Source of the DNA: Distichodus sexfasciatus | Taxonomy: Eukaryota; Chordata; Actinopteri; Characiformes; Distichodontidae | Direction: 5' to 3' | Assembly: GCA_032718565.1 (NCBI GenBank) | Contig: JAVGVS010000042.1 | Coordinates: forward strand, 1,471,207-1,535,206 | Length of the DNA stretch: 64,000 nt | Part shown: positions 31,451-43,884 of the stretch, one piece after another | Numbering within the stretch: the stretch's first letter is position 1 | Layout: each line of letters opens with the position of its first letter | Position numbers and translations under genes: made by a program | The notes under the pieces: model-generated | Told to the model about the DNA's origin: nothing | Database searches by the model: none | Seen by the model: the letters and a program-made list of their open reading frames with translations, nothing else

Positions 31451-34400
31451 TTGTTCGTTCATCCCAAATTGGCTCAACTTTTCCTGAAGTTTAGTAAATG
31501 AAAACCAGGGTTCGAGGAAAAACTGAAGTCACCCTGAAAGCAATCCCTACTTTCAAGAGCACAATAAAGCACAAGGACACTTTTTAAGCCTTACAGTGTG
31601 TTTTGAGTAATCCTCTCTCTCTCTTTCCTTCTCTCTAAATTAAATTCAACATTGACGGCAACTGCAGATGCACAGCGCAGCACAGCCAGTGGGCTGGAGA
31701 TAGGCTTGGGATTTAAGAGGTCCTCCTCTTTGAATCGCTGCACTATCTTTGAGCAGATATCTGTCTGCTCGGCCTTGATAAATGGCTGAATCCCTGTAAT
31801 CTATTTTCATTTGTTCTTCTTTCTCACTTTTCAGTGTTTCTTGCCCGTCCCTGGCTCGGCTTCCACCTCGCTTGGATGAGAATCGGAGTGATGGAATTCT
31901 AAGCACTCCGAAACTGTCCTGTGAGTTTATGGCCCGCGTCCTGTTCCAGGAGGGGCTGGAAATCATGATTCACTCCTCAGGGCCTCAGCTCCCTGAGATG
32001 GTGGTTTAGAGGTTTGGGTATTTGTTCATATAAAGTTTTTTTTACCATGTCTTATGTGGTTGAAGGCAGTCTTTTATTCATTTGTTGTGGCAGGTGTAAA
32101 ACAGTCAGTGTCAGTGGATATTCTCTCCTCAACCGTGTGATGACGTCTCTCTAAAAGACTGATGGAGCATCCATTGTTTTGTCCTTTATTCTGTGTACGT
32201 TCAGAGATATGGTTATACAGTTTGAGAGTCGTCTCAAATGTCACCATGCTCTTAGCAGAAAGGGATTAATACAGAAATATTTCACTTCTTAGATTCAGGT
32301 TGATTCATTTTGGACTGGGTATGCATGGCTGTGATCACTAAGTCCTATAGAAGTGCTTGATTGTAATTTAGGACCGTGCATTAAAATCATGCATCAGCAG
32401 GATCCATCTTGCTGGATTTTTCGCTCTCAAATACAGTCACACTAGCACAAAAGTAATAATCAGATTACAGCAACTAAATTGATCTTTGTCAAAACACATT
32501 TGCAAACTCAACAAAGCAGGTGTGTTGTGGGCAGGGTTGACCTTTCAGCTTACCCAGTGATAGTTAAAAACGATGTAATCTTCTATACAATTGTAATCTG
32601 CCAGTAAATATTGTTTTAACGAGAGAGAAGCTGCAAGTCAACAAATAGTTCTTGAAGATATGGAGCATATTGTGGTGCATTTTACCACATTGTTAGCAAG
32701 AAGGTAAATATAGTCATTGTTCATTGCACCAACATTTCTAGAAACGAATCATATCTCCCCATACCATTGCAGACTTTTGATTGCTGCTGCAGAGAGGAAG
32801 CATTTTATTTTGCACTAGTTAACTACCTTTAAGTTGTATCTCCACAATACGATTTTACACCAATTTTTGTAATTCTATGGTAATTCTATGGTAATCTATG
32901 GCAATAATGACTTGATGTTGACTCCAAAATGGCTACCAATTTGTCATAAAAGGCACCACTTTGTTTTATAGTACGTAAAGAAGAAAAGGTGTCTGGTTTA
33001 GCCAGGATACACAGGGAAGGTATTATATTTTTAAGACTTATCACTCTTATAGATGAACCTTGATTCTTCACCTTCACCTTCTTATTAGTTTTTCTGATAA
33101 CCTCCCTGCGTCATGTTTTCTGTGTTATAGTCCTGCGTATTTATAGTTCATAGCTGTGGTGTTATTTATTTATTTACTTTTTGCCTTTTTGCTCCTTGCT
33201 TGCACCTCCTACAGCAATTCTTAGCCATGTGTTGGGTTTTCTAGCTTCTTTGTTCCCTGCTTTGCCAGTCTGACCTTGCTTGAATGTGTTGTGGATTATA
33301 AACATGGATTATCCTGTGCCAACCCTGTCTGCCCTGACTCTTCTTATGGATATTTTAGGGATTTCTGGGACTGCCCAAATAAAAATCATTCCCACTTTCC
33401 TCCTACACCCTGCACCACCTTTAATCTCAACTCATACTGCAAAGTTCACCACGGTTCAGAGAACCCCAACACTTCTAAGAGACGTGATTTTCCGTGCTCA
33501 CATGAAGCCATCCACAGCTACACCATTCTAATTATACCTTTATTGTAATGCATACAATGCCTCATAAACTATTTTCCTTGGTTGAGCTACTTATCTAACT
33601 TAAAAAACCTCTTTATCATCGTAACTAAATTAAGACTGCTTTTACAATAACCTGACAGCTTATTTCTGAGTCATAATGTGGACGGTTTTTCTTCTTTCCC
33701 TCCTGCGCACTTGCGGCTTCCATCAATCCATTTCATTCACATTTCTCTGACGAGCCAATTTTCTCTGATTTGCTCAGCATAAAAAGCTCAGGCACAAAAG
33801 CAATTTTCTCACATAGCTGAACCTTTCGATATTCCTCAGTGCGTGGCCAGAGATGGGTGATAGAAAGTGCTAGCAAACATGAAATGGCTGTCTATGAGTA
33901 TTATGCCATTCTCCCAGCCATCTCTGAGGTAATGCTTTCTATCTTGTAAAGGCTTGTTACAATACTTGTGCATTTCATTTCGGCCCGTCGACTGCAGTGG
34001 TCAACTAGACGATAACTGGGCTTAATTCAACACACACAACTCATTAAGTTACATTCTCTTTGGGAGTTCCTTGATTTCCACACTTTAAAGTACCTTGATT
34101 ATAATCTGGCAGTTCCCACTGTGAGGCGAAGAGAGGAAATGCTGCATAAGCAGATAATGCACTTGAAAGTGTCCTGCAGCACGGCATTTATGGCACAATC
34201 ATTATCATATCAAAACGGCGTAGTGCATAAATAACCGCGACTCACTGCCGTTTGGAATGGGGGACTGGGCCGGGTGGCAGATGGACTTGTTTGGGGAACT
34301 GAGGTTTCGCTGAATGCTTCTGAAGAATTTGAAATCACCGCTGAGCAGTTTAAATTAATGAGCTTCATTGCTATGGAAATAAGCCTGGCTGCCTATTGAT

Positions 34401-35987
34401 TATTGACGTTGTTAAATAGGAGGAGGGGGAAAAAAGTCTGACTTTCAAGAGTGTATTTGGCAGCTGGCCCAATTTGCTACTCACCCTTGACACCACATGA
34501 AATGGGGCCCAACTTTCACACAGAGCTTGGGGAAAAATTTGATGCTCAGCAATAATCAGAAATTGATTGTGGATGCTTTCGCAAAGTTCCCACACAAGGC
34601 ATCTTTATGTTAATATGAGGAAGATAACTCATCTTACGAGGTTCTATATCCTGTGATTCTTTTCTCCAAATGGGTGGGGCTTGTAGACAAGGATTCCACT
34701 GCAATGCCACTTAGGAAACATGTTTTTTAAAAACTGATAGATGGCCTTAAAGTGCACTCTGTCATTTGGCAGTGGCTGAATGAAGGGAAATGTCATTGAC
34801 AAATCATACTGAAAAAAATCCCATTCATTTACCTCTCATTTGGTATTCTCTCTAAAAGCTTTTACATAACAATCTGATTAAACCAAGATAGCTCTTTTCT
34901 CTGATGGTGCATTTTAGACACTTCTGAAGTATAATTTCTCCTCTCAAACCAACCCAAAGGTGTACTTGCAAAAAAAAAGTGCTGTGGAGTGGAAATTACT
35001 CAGTGATCCTGTTCAGGGTTAATTTAAGACAGTGCGTTGCAAAGTACCTTCCATTTTTCTTTTCCTATTGCCGTCATTGTGAAGCTTTCTCCAGCAATAA
35101 CTAATTTGGCCAAAGCTCTCTGAACTACAGAATACAACCTGACCTTAATTTACAAGAGGCTCTATTCTTTCCCCCCGGCACTTGTAGCCCAATATTCTTT
35201 CATTCAGTTTTTCAGCTTAATTAATTGGCCTTGATAATGTCCCCAACTGAACCCATGCTCCTCTTTCTTCTACTCTTCTCTTATTAATTCCAGGGTTCTT
35301 TTTCCTTTCTTCCGACAAATAAGTTCAAACAGTATGTTGTTCTCAGAACTTTTAAGGAACACAGTCTCTGACATCTTAGTATATTTGGCCCTTTTTTTCC
35401 TCTAAACATTTCTTTTCCTTCAGAAAAAGTGATTACTGCCTCAAGAGAAAAAGTCCATGTAGAACTGACCTTTATGGTATGACATTTACAATTTATTATT
35501 CGAGTTAGGGAGCAGAGACAAAAATGGTCATAAATATCATGATTCGTGTACAGGTCATCATCACGTTCCTGGTAGCAGTGTTCATTCCACTCTAGCACAG
35601 ACTGTGAATGCTAGATAGGACCACAAATATAGTCTTGCCAACTTGTTGTAAGAAGAAACAATTGGAAACCGCACAACGGGTTCTGCACTGTGAGTGAACA
35701 GAGAATTCATGATCAAAAATGGCCATCTTTAAAACACTAGATAAAGACTTTGACCATTCTGACATCTGTCACCAGCAAACCCTGGGGTTATCTCTATGTT
35801 ATCAATAAAAACTCTTCAGCGATGTGACATGCAACCTAGTTCTGTCCATCATCATGTTAAGTGACAGTATTGTTGTTAGAACTGCCAGAACGGGAAAGCG
35901 TAAAGTGTGCTCATATATATTGATTATAATAACTCATGAGAGACATTATTAATACATGATTGGTTCTCTGTGTTTATGTGTGAGTAT

Positions 35988-36008
35988 GATAGATAGATAG
36001 AAAGATAG
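35988..36008. repeat. GATA microsatellite
   Basis: Short run of GATA units, followed by imperfect GAAAGATA units to 36015. Confidence 0.85.
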
Positions 36009-36385
36009 AAAGACAAGTAATAGTCCTTAGCGTAATGTTCTGACTTACAGCTAACATTAAACTCTTACTGCGGGTCTTAGCAAGGTTGCTATGTCTTTTA
36101 TGAGGGGTCTTAGCCCTGTTGGCTGCAAAATTTCTCATCCAAATAAAAATGGTTTACGAACATGTACCTTAACCAATGGCTCTCAGTAGGACAAGGACCT
36201 GGGCTGAGAAGGCCATTCAAGAGACTTGATTCTGGTGTCCTTCAAAAGCTTCTAAACTAACTTTAGTGTGTGCACTGGGTCATTACCAAAAGCCACTGGT
36301 GCCCTAAAGTGAGACTGGTAATTGCTCATCACATCACATAGTCAACATAATCCCCTTTCTTGATGATCTGACATAGCCTTTATAG

Positions 36386-36831
36386 CAGGGGTGGGCAATT
36401 AATTTTCCCATGGGGCCACATGACAAATTTGAATTGATATGGACCGCTGAACCAATAGACTGTAATCAACTCTGCTCAACTGAACATTTAAAAAACAGAC
36501 AATTGTCTAGTTTTGATTAGCTCCTACTGTTAACACTAGATGTTAGGGTTAAGCTATAAATGTGTGGAGCAGGGCATATTATGTCTTTATGTAATTTTAT
36601 TTTTGACAATGCGTTCTTTTAACAACAAAAGCAATATAAAAAAAATAAAATAAATTTGGCATTTTTTCACCTTCAGAATAAAAGCAGTGCAGTTGAATGG
36701 TGTGCATAAAATATACTACTTACGTTTGATTTTTATGTTTAATTTATCATTTCACGCTGTTCTCAGGCGGGCCGGCCAGGGACAGACAAACGACCGGATG
36801 TGGCCCACAGACCGGGCAATGCCCAGGTCTG
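36386..36831. mobile_element. 446-bp non-autonomous hAT element
   Basis: Ends CAGGGGTGGGCAATTAATTT (left) and ACCGGGCAATGCCCAGGTCT then G (right) are inverted repeats of the hAT/Charlie type. Flanking 8-mers CTTTATAG (36378-36385) and CCTTACAG (36832-36839) match at six of eight sites; both differences are transitions, as expected of an aged duplication. No transposase frame. Confidence 0.8.
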
Positions 36832-36839
36832 CCTTACAG

Positions 36840-37030
36840 TGTTCCATGCACATGAAACAGCAATACTTTTAAGTTAGATCAAATTAAATATACCACTAAA
36901 AAGTTAGTTGCAGCCAAAACCACCTTTAAACCATCAAAAAAGAACAAAATATCTGCTAACTAGCAGAGGTGAGTCAGACACAGTATGGAGATGTGCGGTT
37001 TCAAACCAAAGAGGGTCTATTAACAAAAAG
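36840..37030. other. Short unique stretch
   Basis: A/T-rich, nothing recognised. Confidence 0.4.
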
Positions 37031-37043
37031 GAAACAGAAATAT

Positions 37044-37084
37044 TTATTCATTCATTCATTCATTCATTCATTCATTCATTCATT
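37044..37084. repeat. (ATTC)n microsatellite, SINE tail
   Basis: About ten uninterrupted ATTC units. They form the 3' tail of the SINE at 37044-37199 read on the minus strand. Confidence 0.92.
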
Positions 37085-37199
37085 GTCTGAACCACTTAAA
37101 CCCAACCCGGGGTAATGGAGGAGACCGGAGCCTATCCCAAGAACTTTCAGATGCAAGGCGGGGACCAACTCTGGCCAGGTGCCAATACACCGCAGGGCA
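37044..37199 (-). mobile_element. SINE family A, 5'-truncated, with 13-bp TSD
   Basis: Flanked by identical GAAACAGAAATAT at 37031-37043 and 37200-37212. Minus orientation: the (ATTC)n run at the left is the 3' tail (GAAT)n and the element is cut at CCGCAGGGCA. It lacks the tRNA head, as in 5'-truncated target-primed insertions. Confidence 0.9.
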
Positions 37200-37212
37200 G
37201 AAACAGAAATAT

Positions 37213-39939
37213 AAGACTTAAATAAACCAAGACAAGAGCATTGGAGGATCAGACACAAGACATATGGGAGGTTCCGGCTTAAATACACAAAAACAGGTGT
37301 AACAAATGAAGGTAGATAAACTTAAAAGATGACAGGGAGCATGAGAAAAGCCAACTTTAGTGGCTGAGCTGATCAGTTATTTTAACAGTTATTATTCAAA
37401 AAGGAAGCACAGCAGCACATCCCATGCAGTACAAGAAAACTTCATATGGTAAAATTGAGCCCCAAAGTTACTGAGTGCAAAGAACTTCAGCCCCTTAAAT
37501 GTGCTACAAGCAAAAGAGTGCTTGAATCTATGTCTGGAACTTTATATCTTTGATGGAATAAGCCTAAATTCCCTCTGCAGGGGGAAGTTAGTGCAGTTCA
37601 ATATGGTGTGGGACTTCCTTATGACCTACCCATCATAAAGGTTCATACCAAGGATATTATATCTTACGCAAGACATTTCTCATAGGTCGCATTCAGGTTT
37701 CTGAACTTCACCACAATACAAAAAGACATGTTTACTGTAGATGTTATGTGCTTACTTTAAAAGTTGCTTAAAAAAAAAAAAAACTAAAGCATTGTTGTAC
37801 ACTGTTTCATTGGAATGTTTTACATGTAGCATGCTACAAGATCAACTAAGGGGTAGCAGGGATTTCTGAAGACTCCTGTTCGACTGATCAAACTACATGG
37901 AAATTAAATCAACATTGAAGGTGGTCACAGACTTTTTTCTAGGACTTAATGTGTGCCTTTTCATATGTTTCCAAATGTTTATTGCAACTTGTGTCCTACT
38001 AAAAGGCACAAATGGCACATGATTTTTGTAACGAGTCTGTGATAAAATGGCATCTTGCAACAATTAAGTCATGGTTGAGCAAGGGAACATCTGAAAACCA
38101 CACTTTAAGTGAAAATAGACTCCTTAGTAAACACTGAAGGATCATAGTAGAAGTTGTGACTTACATTAGAATACTGGCAGAATAAAAGTTCTAATCTATA
38201 ACTACTTGATTTAAAGTACAGTGTCTGATAAAAACAGTAGTGAGGCATTTAAAATGTTTAGTTTTTTACTAGTGAAAGTGAGCCATTAACAGAAATACTA
38301 GTTATAGTACTTTTGTTAAGTGCTTGTTTTCACAATATGATGGCAATTTTCAGACTCACATTGGTGTAGAGTAACCAAAACACTCTTGGATGTAATCTGC
38401 CACAAAAGCGGCTCCACAGAGTGTTGCCTAAAAACCCCCAGCATTAATCATTGTTCACCACATAGGCTGTCTCATTTCACACATAAGTTCAGTTTCCTTG
38501 TTTTGAAATTGTATTAAGTTTCATCTCGATTTATGGACAGCGAAGAACATCCTCCCTGGTAAACACACCTGTCACGCTAAGTATTCTCTCTCCATTGGCC
38601 AACAGGGTCTGCAAATAAACCGCATGTTCCATTTATCTGCAAGTTGTTGGTATTAACTGTGAAATTTCTTAGATAAATTGCCGTCCAGAGAAACAGCAAT
38701 GTGACACACCTTCATAAAAAGAATATCTCTCTTGGCGTGAAAGCACAGCCTATTATAAGTCCATGGGTTGCGTTCAAACATTCAGAGAAAAGCCACTGTT
38801 TAGGAGTAGCTTGTCTGGTGTTTTAATAAGTCATATCTAGTGAAGCCAATGGGAGCCGCTCTCTAGAGTGAGCCTGGCAGCCTTTGTAATGAGGAAGGAA
38901 AGCACTCAGCCATAGAGCACTGTACCTCCAGTCAGGAGGCTGAAATTAAAGGACCAAATGATGCGTGCATTAAATTTTCCCTGAATCTCGAGGGTTTCCC
39001 CGGCGCTTACTGGAATCAAACTCATTTCTGCAAGACCCATCTGCCTCGCAGAGTCTTACATCTCAGCTTTGGAGTGCAAACTTTCACTCGGAGAGTGCAA
39101 GCACCCAGGCCTTACACTTAACTCGGCTGCCATTTACAGTTCAGGCAGTTGAAACTTGTTTTATTAAGTTGAAAGTGTTGGGGGGGAGAGATATTACCCC
39201 CGAACATTTATATTCTTCTCTCCTTTTCAGAAGGTAGACAGCTGGCTAACTCTCCTACGCTACTTTCCTGTTAAAGAACTGCCCCTTTGCTGGCTTTTAT
39301 GCATCACTGTGTTTAAAACGGGATTGCGATAACTGACATTGGAACCCGAGGGAGGAGAACAAATGTGGTGCTGTGTTTTTTGTGGGATTGTCAGCGGAGC
39401 TCTGTGTTTGGGGTTTTGCCAGACAGAACACTGGTGTAGGTGGGAATTCCTTTTTGAAAGAAAGGAAGCTCTATGCCGTGTAGCCAATTAATTTGTTTAT
39501 CACGGCACCACCTGTTTGATGGCATCCTCCATGTGTAGGCATTGCTTGGCACTTCAGCCTGTAAATAATCAGCCTAATGTCTACAGCATTTTAGCTGGGG
39601 CTTTTATGTGTGCCTTTTCATATTTTTCCACAGTTTAATGTGACTTGTGACAGATTAAATAGATTTTGGCAAACCACGTTTCCAGAAAATTGTGATTTTC
39701 CGTAGGAGGCTTAAAGGCTGACAATGTATAAAACTCCACACAAAAGAAAAAAATGTGTCAAAATTTGAGACATTCATTTGATCTAGCAATAATTAAAACA
39801 CTGTTTTCAATGGTGTCTAGAGTACCGGAACCCATATGTAAGTAAAAGTAACGATTCTTTACAAAGAAAACGGCTTCAGTAAAAGATAAGTCACTCATTA
39901 GATTACCACTTGAGCAGAAGCACTGTGTCTGATACTGTA
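37213..39939. other. Intergenic, no gene recognised
   Basis: Unique sequence. The 38480-39480 block is non-repetitive and moderately G+C-rich and could be a conserved element. A duplicated GTAAGTAG at its right end belongs to the next element. No coding feature. Confidence 0.5.
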
Positions 39940-39947
39940 GTAAGTAG

Positions 39948-40964
39948 TAGAGATGGCACCGATCCGATATGTGGCTCAGTATCGGTCCGATAACGACTGG
40001 ATCGGATGTCGGTGGCATTGGGCCGTTCTATGGAGCCGATTTGTAAATGCATGCACGCTCAATTCGTTGGGAAGTGGCACTGCGGTAAAGTAGAGCTGAA
40101 ACGATTGTTCCAATAACTTGAATAATTCTATTACAAAAAATGGGCAAGGCAATTTTTCTAGAATCGAAGCTTCATTTAATTTATTTCACTCGCTAGAGCA
40201 TGCTCCGCTTGTATTTCACACAGACGCTTAATAGTGACACACGTTTTCAGTGGCGCGATCAAGACAAAAAAACGCATAAATGACATTTTTTGCCATGTAA
40301 ACGCGCGCTATGTTAATGACCGCGCGCATGAACGGTTACTCGCTAAAACGCTCCAGTTCGGCCAAAATGTCCCCTTTATTACAGACACAAACCATATTTT
40401 AGCTGATAAATAACCATAACAACCAGCGTTCTACTCAGAATTCTGCCGTTTATTTAGATTTTCCCATAGATTTTCCATCGTTTATTCTGGAACGCGCCCA
40501 ACACTTCATTGTGATGTGGCTCCAGGGCGCGCGCTGAGGATTGAGGGAAATGTAGTTCTCTGCAAAAGCAGCTCATTTTATAGGCCAAATTGGTTAAAAA
40601 TGACAAACTTCAGTATTTCATTTTCAATTGATCAATTTATTTTCAATTTCATAATGTTGTAGTGTGATCAATAAGAAAGAAGAAATATTTATATGTCTGA
40701 ACGAACAATTTTTGAGAACAAATAATTTAGCATATGCACATGTAATTATTACGTTGTTTTAGTTAGGAAAACAGCATTTAAATCAAGCATTTCCTTAAGC
40801 ATAACAATAATCTGAGTCATGTATTCAGACATTTTTAAAGCATTATTTTATGTTTAAAAAAAGACTCAGAGACTGTATCGGATTTATATCTTATCGGCAG
40901 ATATCTAAATGTACAATATCGGTATGGTATCGGACATTAAAAAAGTGGCATCGTGACATCTCTA
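39948..40964. mobile_element. 1,017-bp hAT-like element with perfect 8-bp TSD
   Basis: Flanked by GTAAGTAG on both sides (39940-39947 and 40965-40972). The left end begins TAGAGATGGCACCGATCCGA; the right end read inward begins TAGAGATGTCACGATGCCAC, so ten or more terminal bases match. Subterminal sequence is rich in ATCGG/CCGAT words. The interior shows a CGAAACGATTG-like region (near 40095) similar to other hAT relics but no intact transposase. Confidence 0.88.
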
Positions 40965-41098
40965 GTAAGTAGTAGTAAGTATTTTTGAGATAGTAGCTAA
41001 AGTTTAATTTGAGATGTAGAATTTATCACCATCTGTTACATAAAACGCCTACAGGTGTGGATAGCAGACCTTAACATCAGCTTCCAAAGCCGATATTT

Positions 41099-41392
41099 TT
41101 GTTCATTATCTGAACTGGGGTCGCGGTGGTGCCGGAGCCTACTCCGAGAACTTACCGGTGCAAGGTGGGGAACAACACTGGGCAGGAGCCAACACACCGC
41201 AGGGCACACACACTCACATCTTACAGGGCCAATTTAGTCGCCAATTAATCTATGGTGCATGCTTTTGGACTGTGGGGGGTAACCGGAGAACCTGGAAAAT
41301 CCCATGTGAACACAGGGAGAGCATGCAAACTCCACAAAGAAAGTTCCCACGACCGACCTGGGGCTCAAACCCAGGACCTTCTCGCTGTTTTC
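41099..41392 (-). mobile_element. SINE family A, partial
   Basis: Minus orientation, with landmarks CCGGAGCCTACTCCGAGAAC, GCCAACACACCGCAGGGCAC, GCATGCTTTTGGACTGTGGG and ACCCAGGACCTTCTCGCTGT. The head beyond the B box is lost at about 41392. Confidence 0.85.
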
Positions 41393-41614
41393 GGTCACTA
41401 CAGACAAAATTTGTGTGCAATTTGAAGCAAATAATGACACTTAATGTAAACAGTAATGTAGTGGAGTAAAAACTACACTTTTTAAGTGAAGTAGAGGTGG
41501 GTGTTGGTGTTTGTTTAGTAGGAAACTCATCTACTCATCAGAACAGAAATGTCATACAGGCAGAACTACCGCCACTGGACCCCTATGGCACTTAACCCCC
41601 ATTAATTAGGACAA

Positions 41615-41860
41615 GGGTTTTCAACTGGTGGTTTGCAGCAGCAGTGTAAGTGGTGTGTAAAAAAGAAAAACAAACAAACAAACAAAAAAAACCCTTATTT
41701 AATTTTATTTTCAAGAAGACATTTCCAGATGATTTTGGCATCCTTATGAATCATGAATTTAATGCAAATATCTAAAAATATTTCATCACAGTGGGCCACA
41801 GTTTACTGCTTAGTCTGAATGGTGGTCCCTGGGATAGAACCATTTGAAACCAGTTAGAAA
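41615..41860. mobile_element. hAT-like dispersed repeat, second copy
   Basis: Partner of 5593-5830. Starts GGGTTTTCAACTGGTGG, shares ACATTTCCAG and AATTTAATGCAAATAT, then GTGGGCCACAGTTTACTGCT and TAGTCTGAATGGTGGTCCC, ending near GAACCATTTGAAACCAGTTA. Contains a CAAA/A-rich run at 41660-41692. Confidence 0.55.
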
Positions 41861-42194
41861 ATGGAAGTCAGTATGGATCATGTCTGCTGAACAGCATAAA
41901 TGCAAATGTAAGAGGAGAGTGAATATTGATCATATTGAGTCCAAATATAACGTCCTCAAAATAACACTGTAATGAAGTATAATCACCCAAGTGCTGTACA
42001 TCTTTAACCATTATGCACATGCCTTTAACCCATCACACCAATTACATTTCCATGAAGATACCCAGTTAGCAGGGAAAAAAAAAAACATCTCTATTCATAG
42101 AATCTTCACGTAATTGTGATCAAAATGACCATTTCTTGTATTTGAGCCAGTGGACACAACTATACATTCTGTAAATCTGACGTTAATTTTTACA

Positions 42195-42320
42195 GTTTCA
42201 TTTATGGCATATCAGAGACACACTTATCCAGGCTGATTTTAATTTCCTAATTACATGGACTATTTCCATGGAGCAACTTGGGGTTAAGAGGCTTGCCCAA
42301 TTTCAATGATCGTACAGACA
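42195..42320 (-). mobile_element. SINE family B fragment
   Basis: Words TTTATGGCATATCAGAGACA, TTATCCAGGCTGA and AGCAACTTGGGGTTAAGAGG match the body of a common fish SINE, also at 16165-16300 and 56435-56640. Confidence 0.6.
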
Positions 42321-43884
42321 TCAAAATAAATCAGTTACACTGTTTGTCTAAAAAACTTGCAGTTATAAGGTTCTCTCTCTATACCTGAAACCTTTTCCCA
42401 TCTTTTTAAAATATTTTCATAGTTTTGATTGAAACGACTCGTGTTGTTCTACTATTTAATGTCTTTTCAGTCCAATTTTATGAGCAGGATTTCTACAGCC
42501 TAGGTTCTACAGTTTTCTATCCACAAAAAGTTATTTTACAATAGTAACATATGATTTCATATAGATTTTAGATCTCATCACAACGCAGAGACAACATTTT
42601 CAAAGGCAGTCACAGATCTCAGGCTCAACAGTGATGCTAACAAGGTGTCAATCTTTATTCCTTTAGATCTGCAGCTTTTGAAACATTGATCACAACATTT
42701 TAATACATCATTTAAAATCACTGGGGTTTTCTCATGCTGCTTAAATTGGTGTAAGGTATATGAAACAGAGATGGACATTTAAGCTAAATTAGGCAATTTC
42801 TTATCATCCTCTTTAAAGATTGATTTTGGAATAACATTAGGCAGCACTCTGTAAGGGTCGAGCAACCATTTAGAAAGTACCAACATGAATTTCTGACAGA
42901 TAAGGGGTGAAAACAAAATGATTTAGGTGTTGGTCAGAGGTGTTAAGAAGTTAGTACTCTATATGTGTCTGGTGCTGTATTGATCAGTGACTTACTGCTT
43001 GAAATTACAATCCGAGTCAGTGCTCTTCTCTTCCAGTAGAGCTTTTCTTAAAGGCAGAAATTTGCACGTAATGTCAAACGCACAGCCTGGAAATACAGTA
43101 TACATCAATGCTAGTATTAAGTGCTTGTCGTTTACATTGTGCTTTCCCTCTCTACTGAGGTTGCTGGAGGCTCTCTGTGAATTTCCTGTGGGTAAGAGAC
43201 TGATAAATCTTTTTCTACTCTCAGAGGTGCAATTAAGTATTGGTGGTCATTACTCATTTTTGCTCTAGCATAAGTATTTTTATACACCTAAATTGTTCTA
43301 GATATTTACCTCCAGTTATGGTAGTTATGTAATTCAGATAAGATGTAAAACTAATGAGATGTAAAACTGAGGTCCTGGTGCTCTCAGGTGATAAAAGATG
43401 CCTGGGTGTATATCAAAAGAGTAGGGGTGGAACCTGATGTTCTGAAATTGCCCACAGTGGTCCTTTCAATTCTTTCCTCCTCATCACCCCCTATCTCCAA
43501 CTGGTGAATTCTCTCCTGAGCTTTCAGCACCTTAGCTAATGTGTGGTGAGTTCACTGGTGCAGAAAGGCTGCTGGAGCATCATCAAGGTGGAGGTTGGTG
43601 GTGGTTGAAATAGAGAAACATGCTCTCTCTAAAGTGCTTTTGGTGTCTTGAAAAGTGCTATATTAAAGTAACATTCATCCATCCATAAAACATTCATAAA
43701 GTCCTGAGATCCCCTGCTCTAAGGTGGCCAACTCTGACTCTCTTTGCAGGGCTCTTTTTTTTCTCTGGATAAATTACCACTGCAACAATTTAACTTTTGC
43801 GGTATCACTCTCTTTGTAAGCAATTGTTAAGAAATTGTCACAGTGACATTTATCAACCTGTTGAACTTTGCCATTCAGCCCATC

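Larger units (their letters stand above)
29348..36385. other. Intergenic, mostly unique; no gene recognised
   Basis: Holds a TG-rich patch (30610-30652), an interspersed repeat at 31200-31450 (separate entry), and a GATA microsatellite (35988-36008). The segment at 33095-33340 resembles the T-rich 3' region of a fish LTR retroelement, at low confidence. Blocks at 31640-32010, 33660-34620 and 34900-35280 are non-repetitive with balanced composition and are candidate conserved non-coding elements. Open frames are short and overlap on both strands. Confidence 0.5.
41393..43884. other. Intergenic, no gene recognised
   Basis: Includes the dispersed hAT-like repeat at 41615-41860 and the SINE fragment at 42195-42320 (separate entries). 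The rest is A/T-rich unique sequence with short overlapping open frames (42578-42778, 42987-43268) lacking domains. Confidence 0.5.

Noticed and set aside
33095..33340. Possible LTR or LINE 3' region
   Set aside because: T-rich words look familiar, but no ends, duplication or polyadenylation signal could be placed.
33847..33960. Possible hairpin with AGAGATGG/CCATCTCT and GATAGAAAG/CTTTCTATC words
   Set aside because: The complementary words are in crossed order and cannot form one nested stem.
36060..36330. Possible transposase remnant
   Set aside because: A vague similarity to mariner-type sequence could not be supported by any motif.
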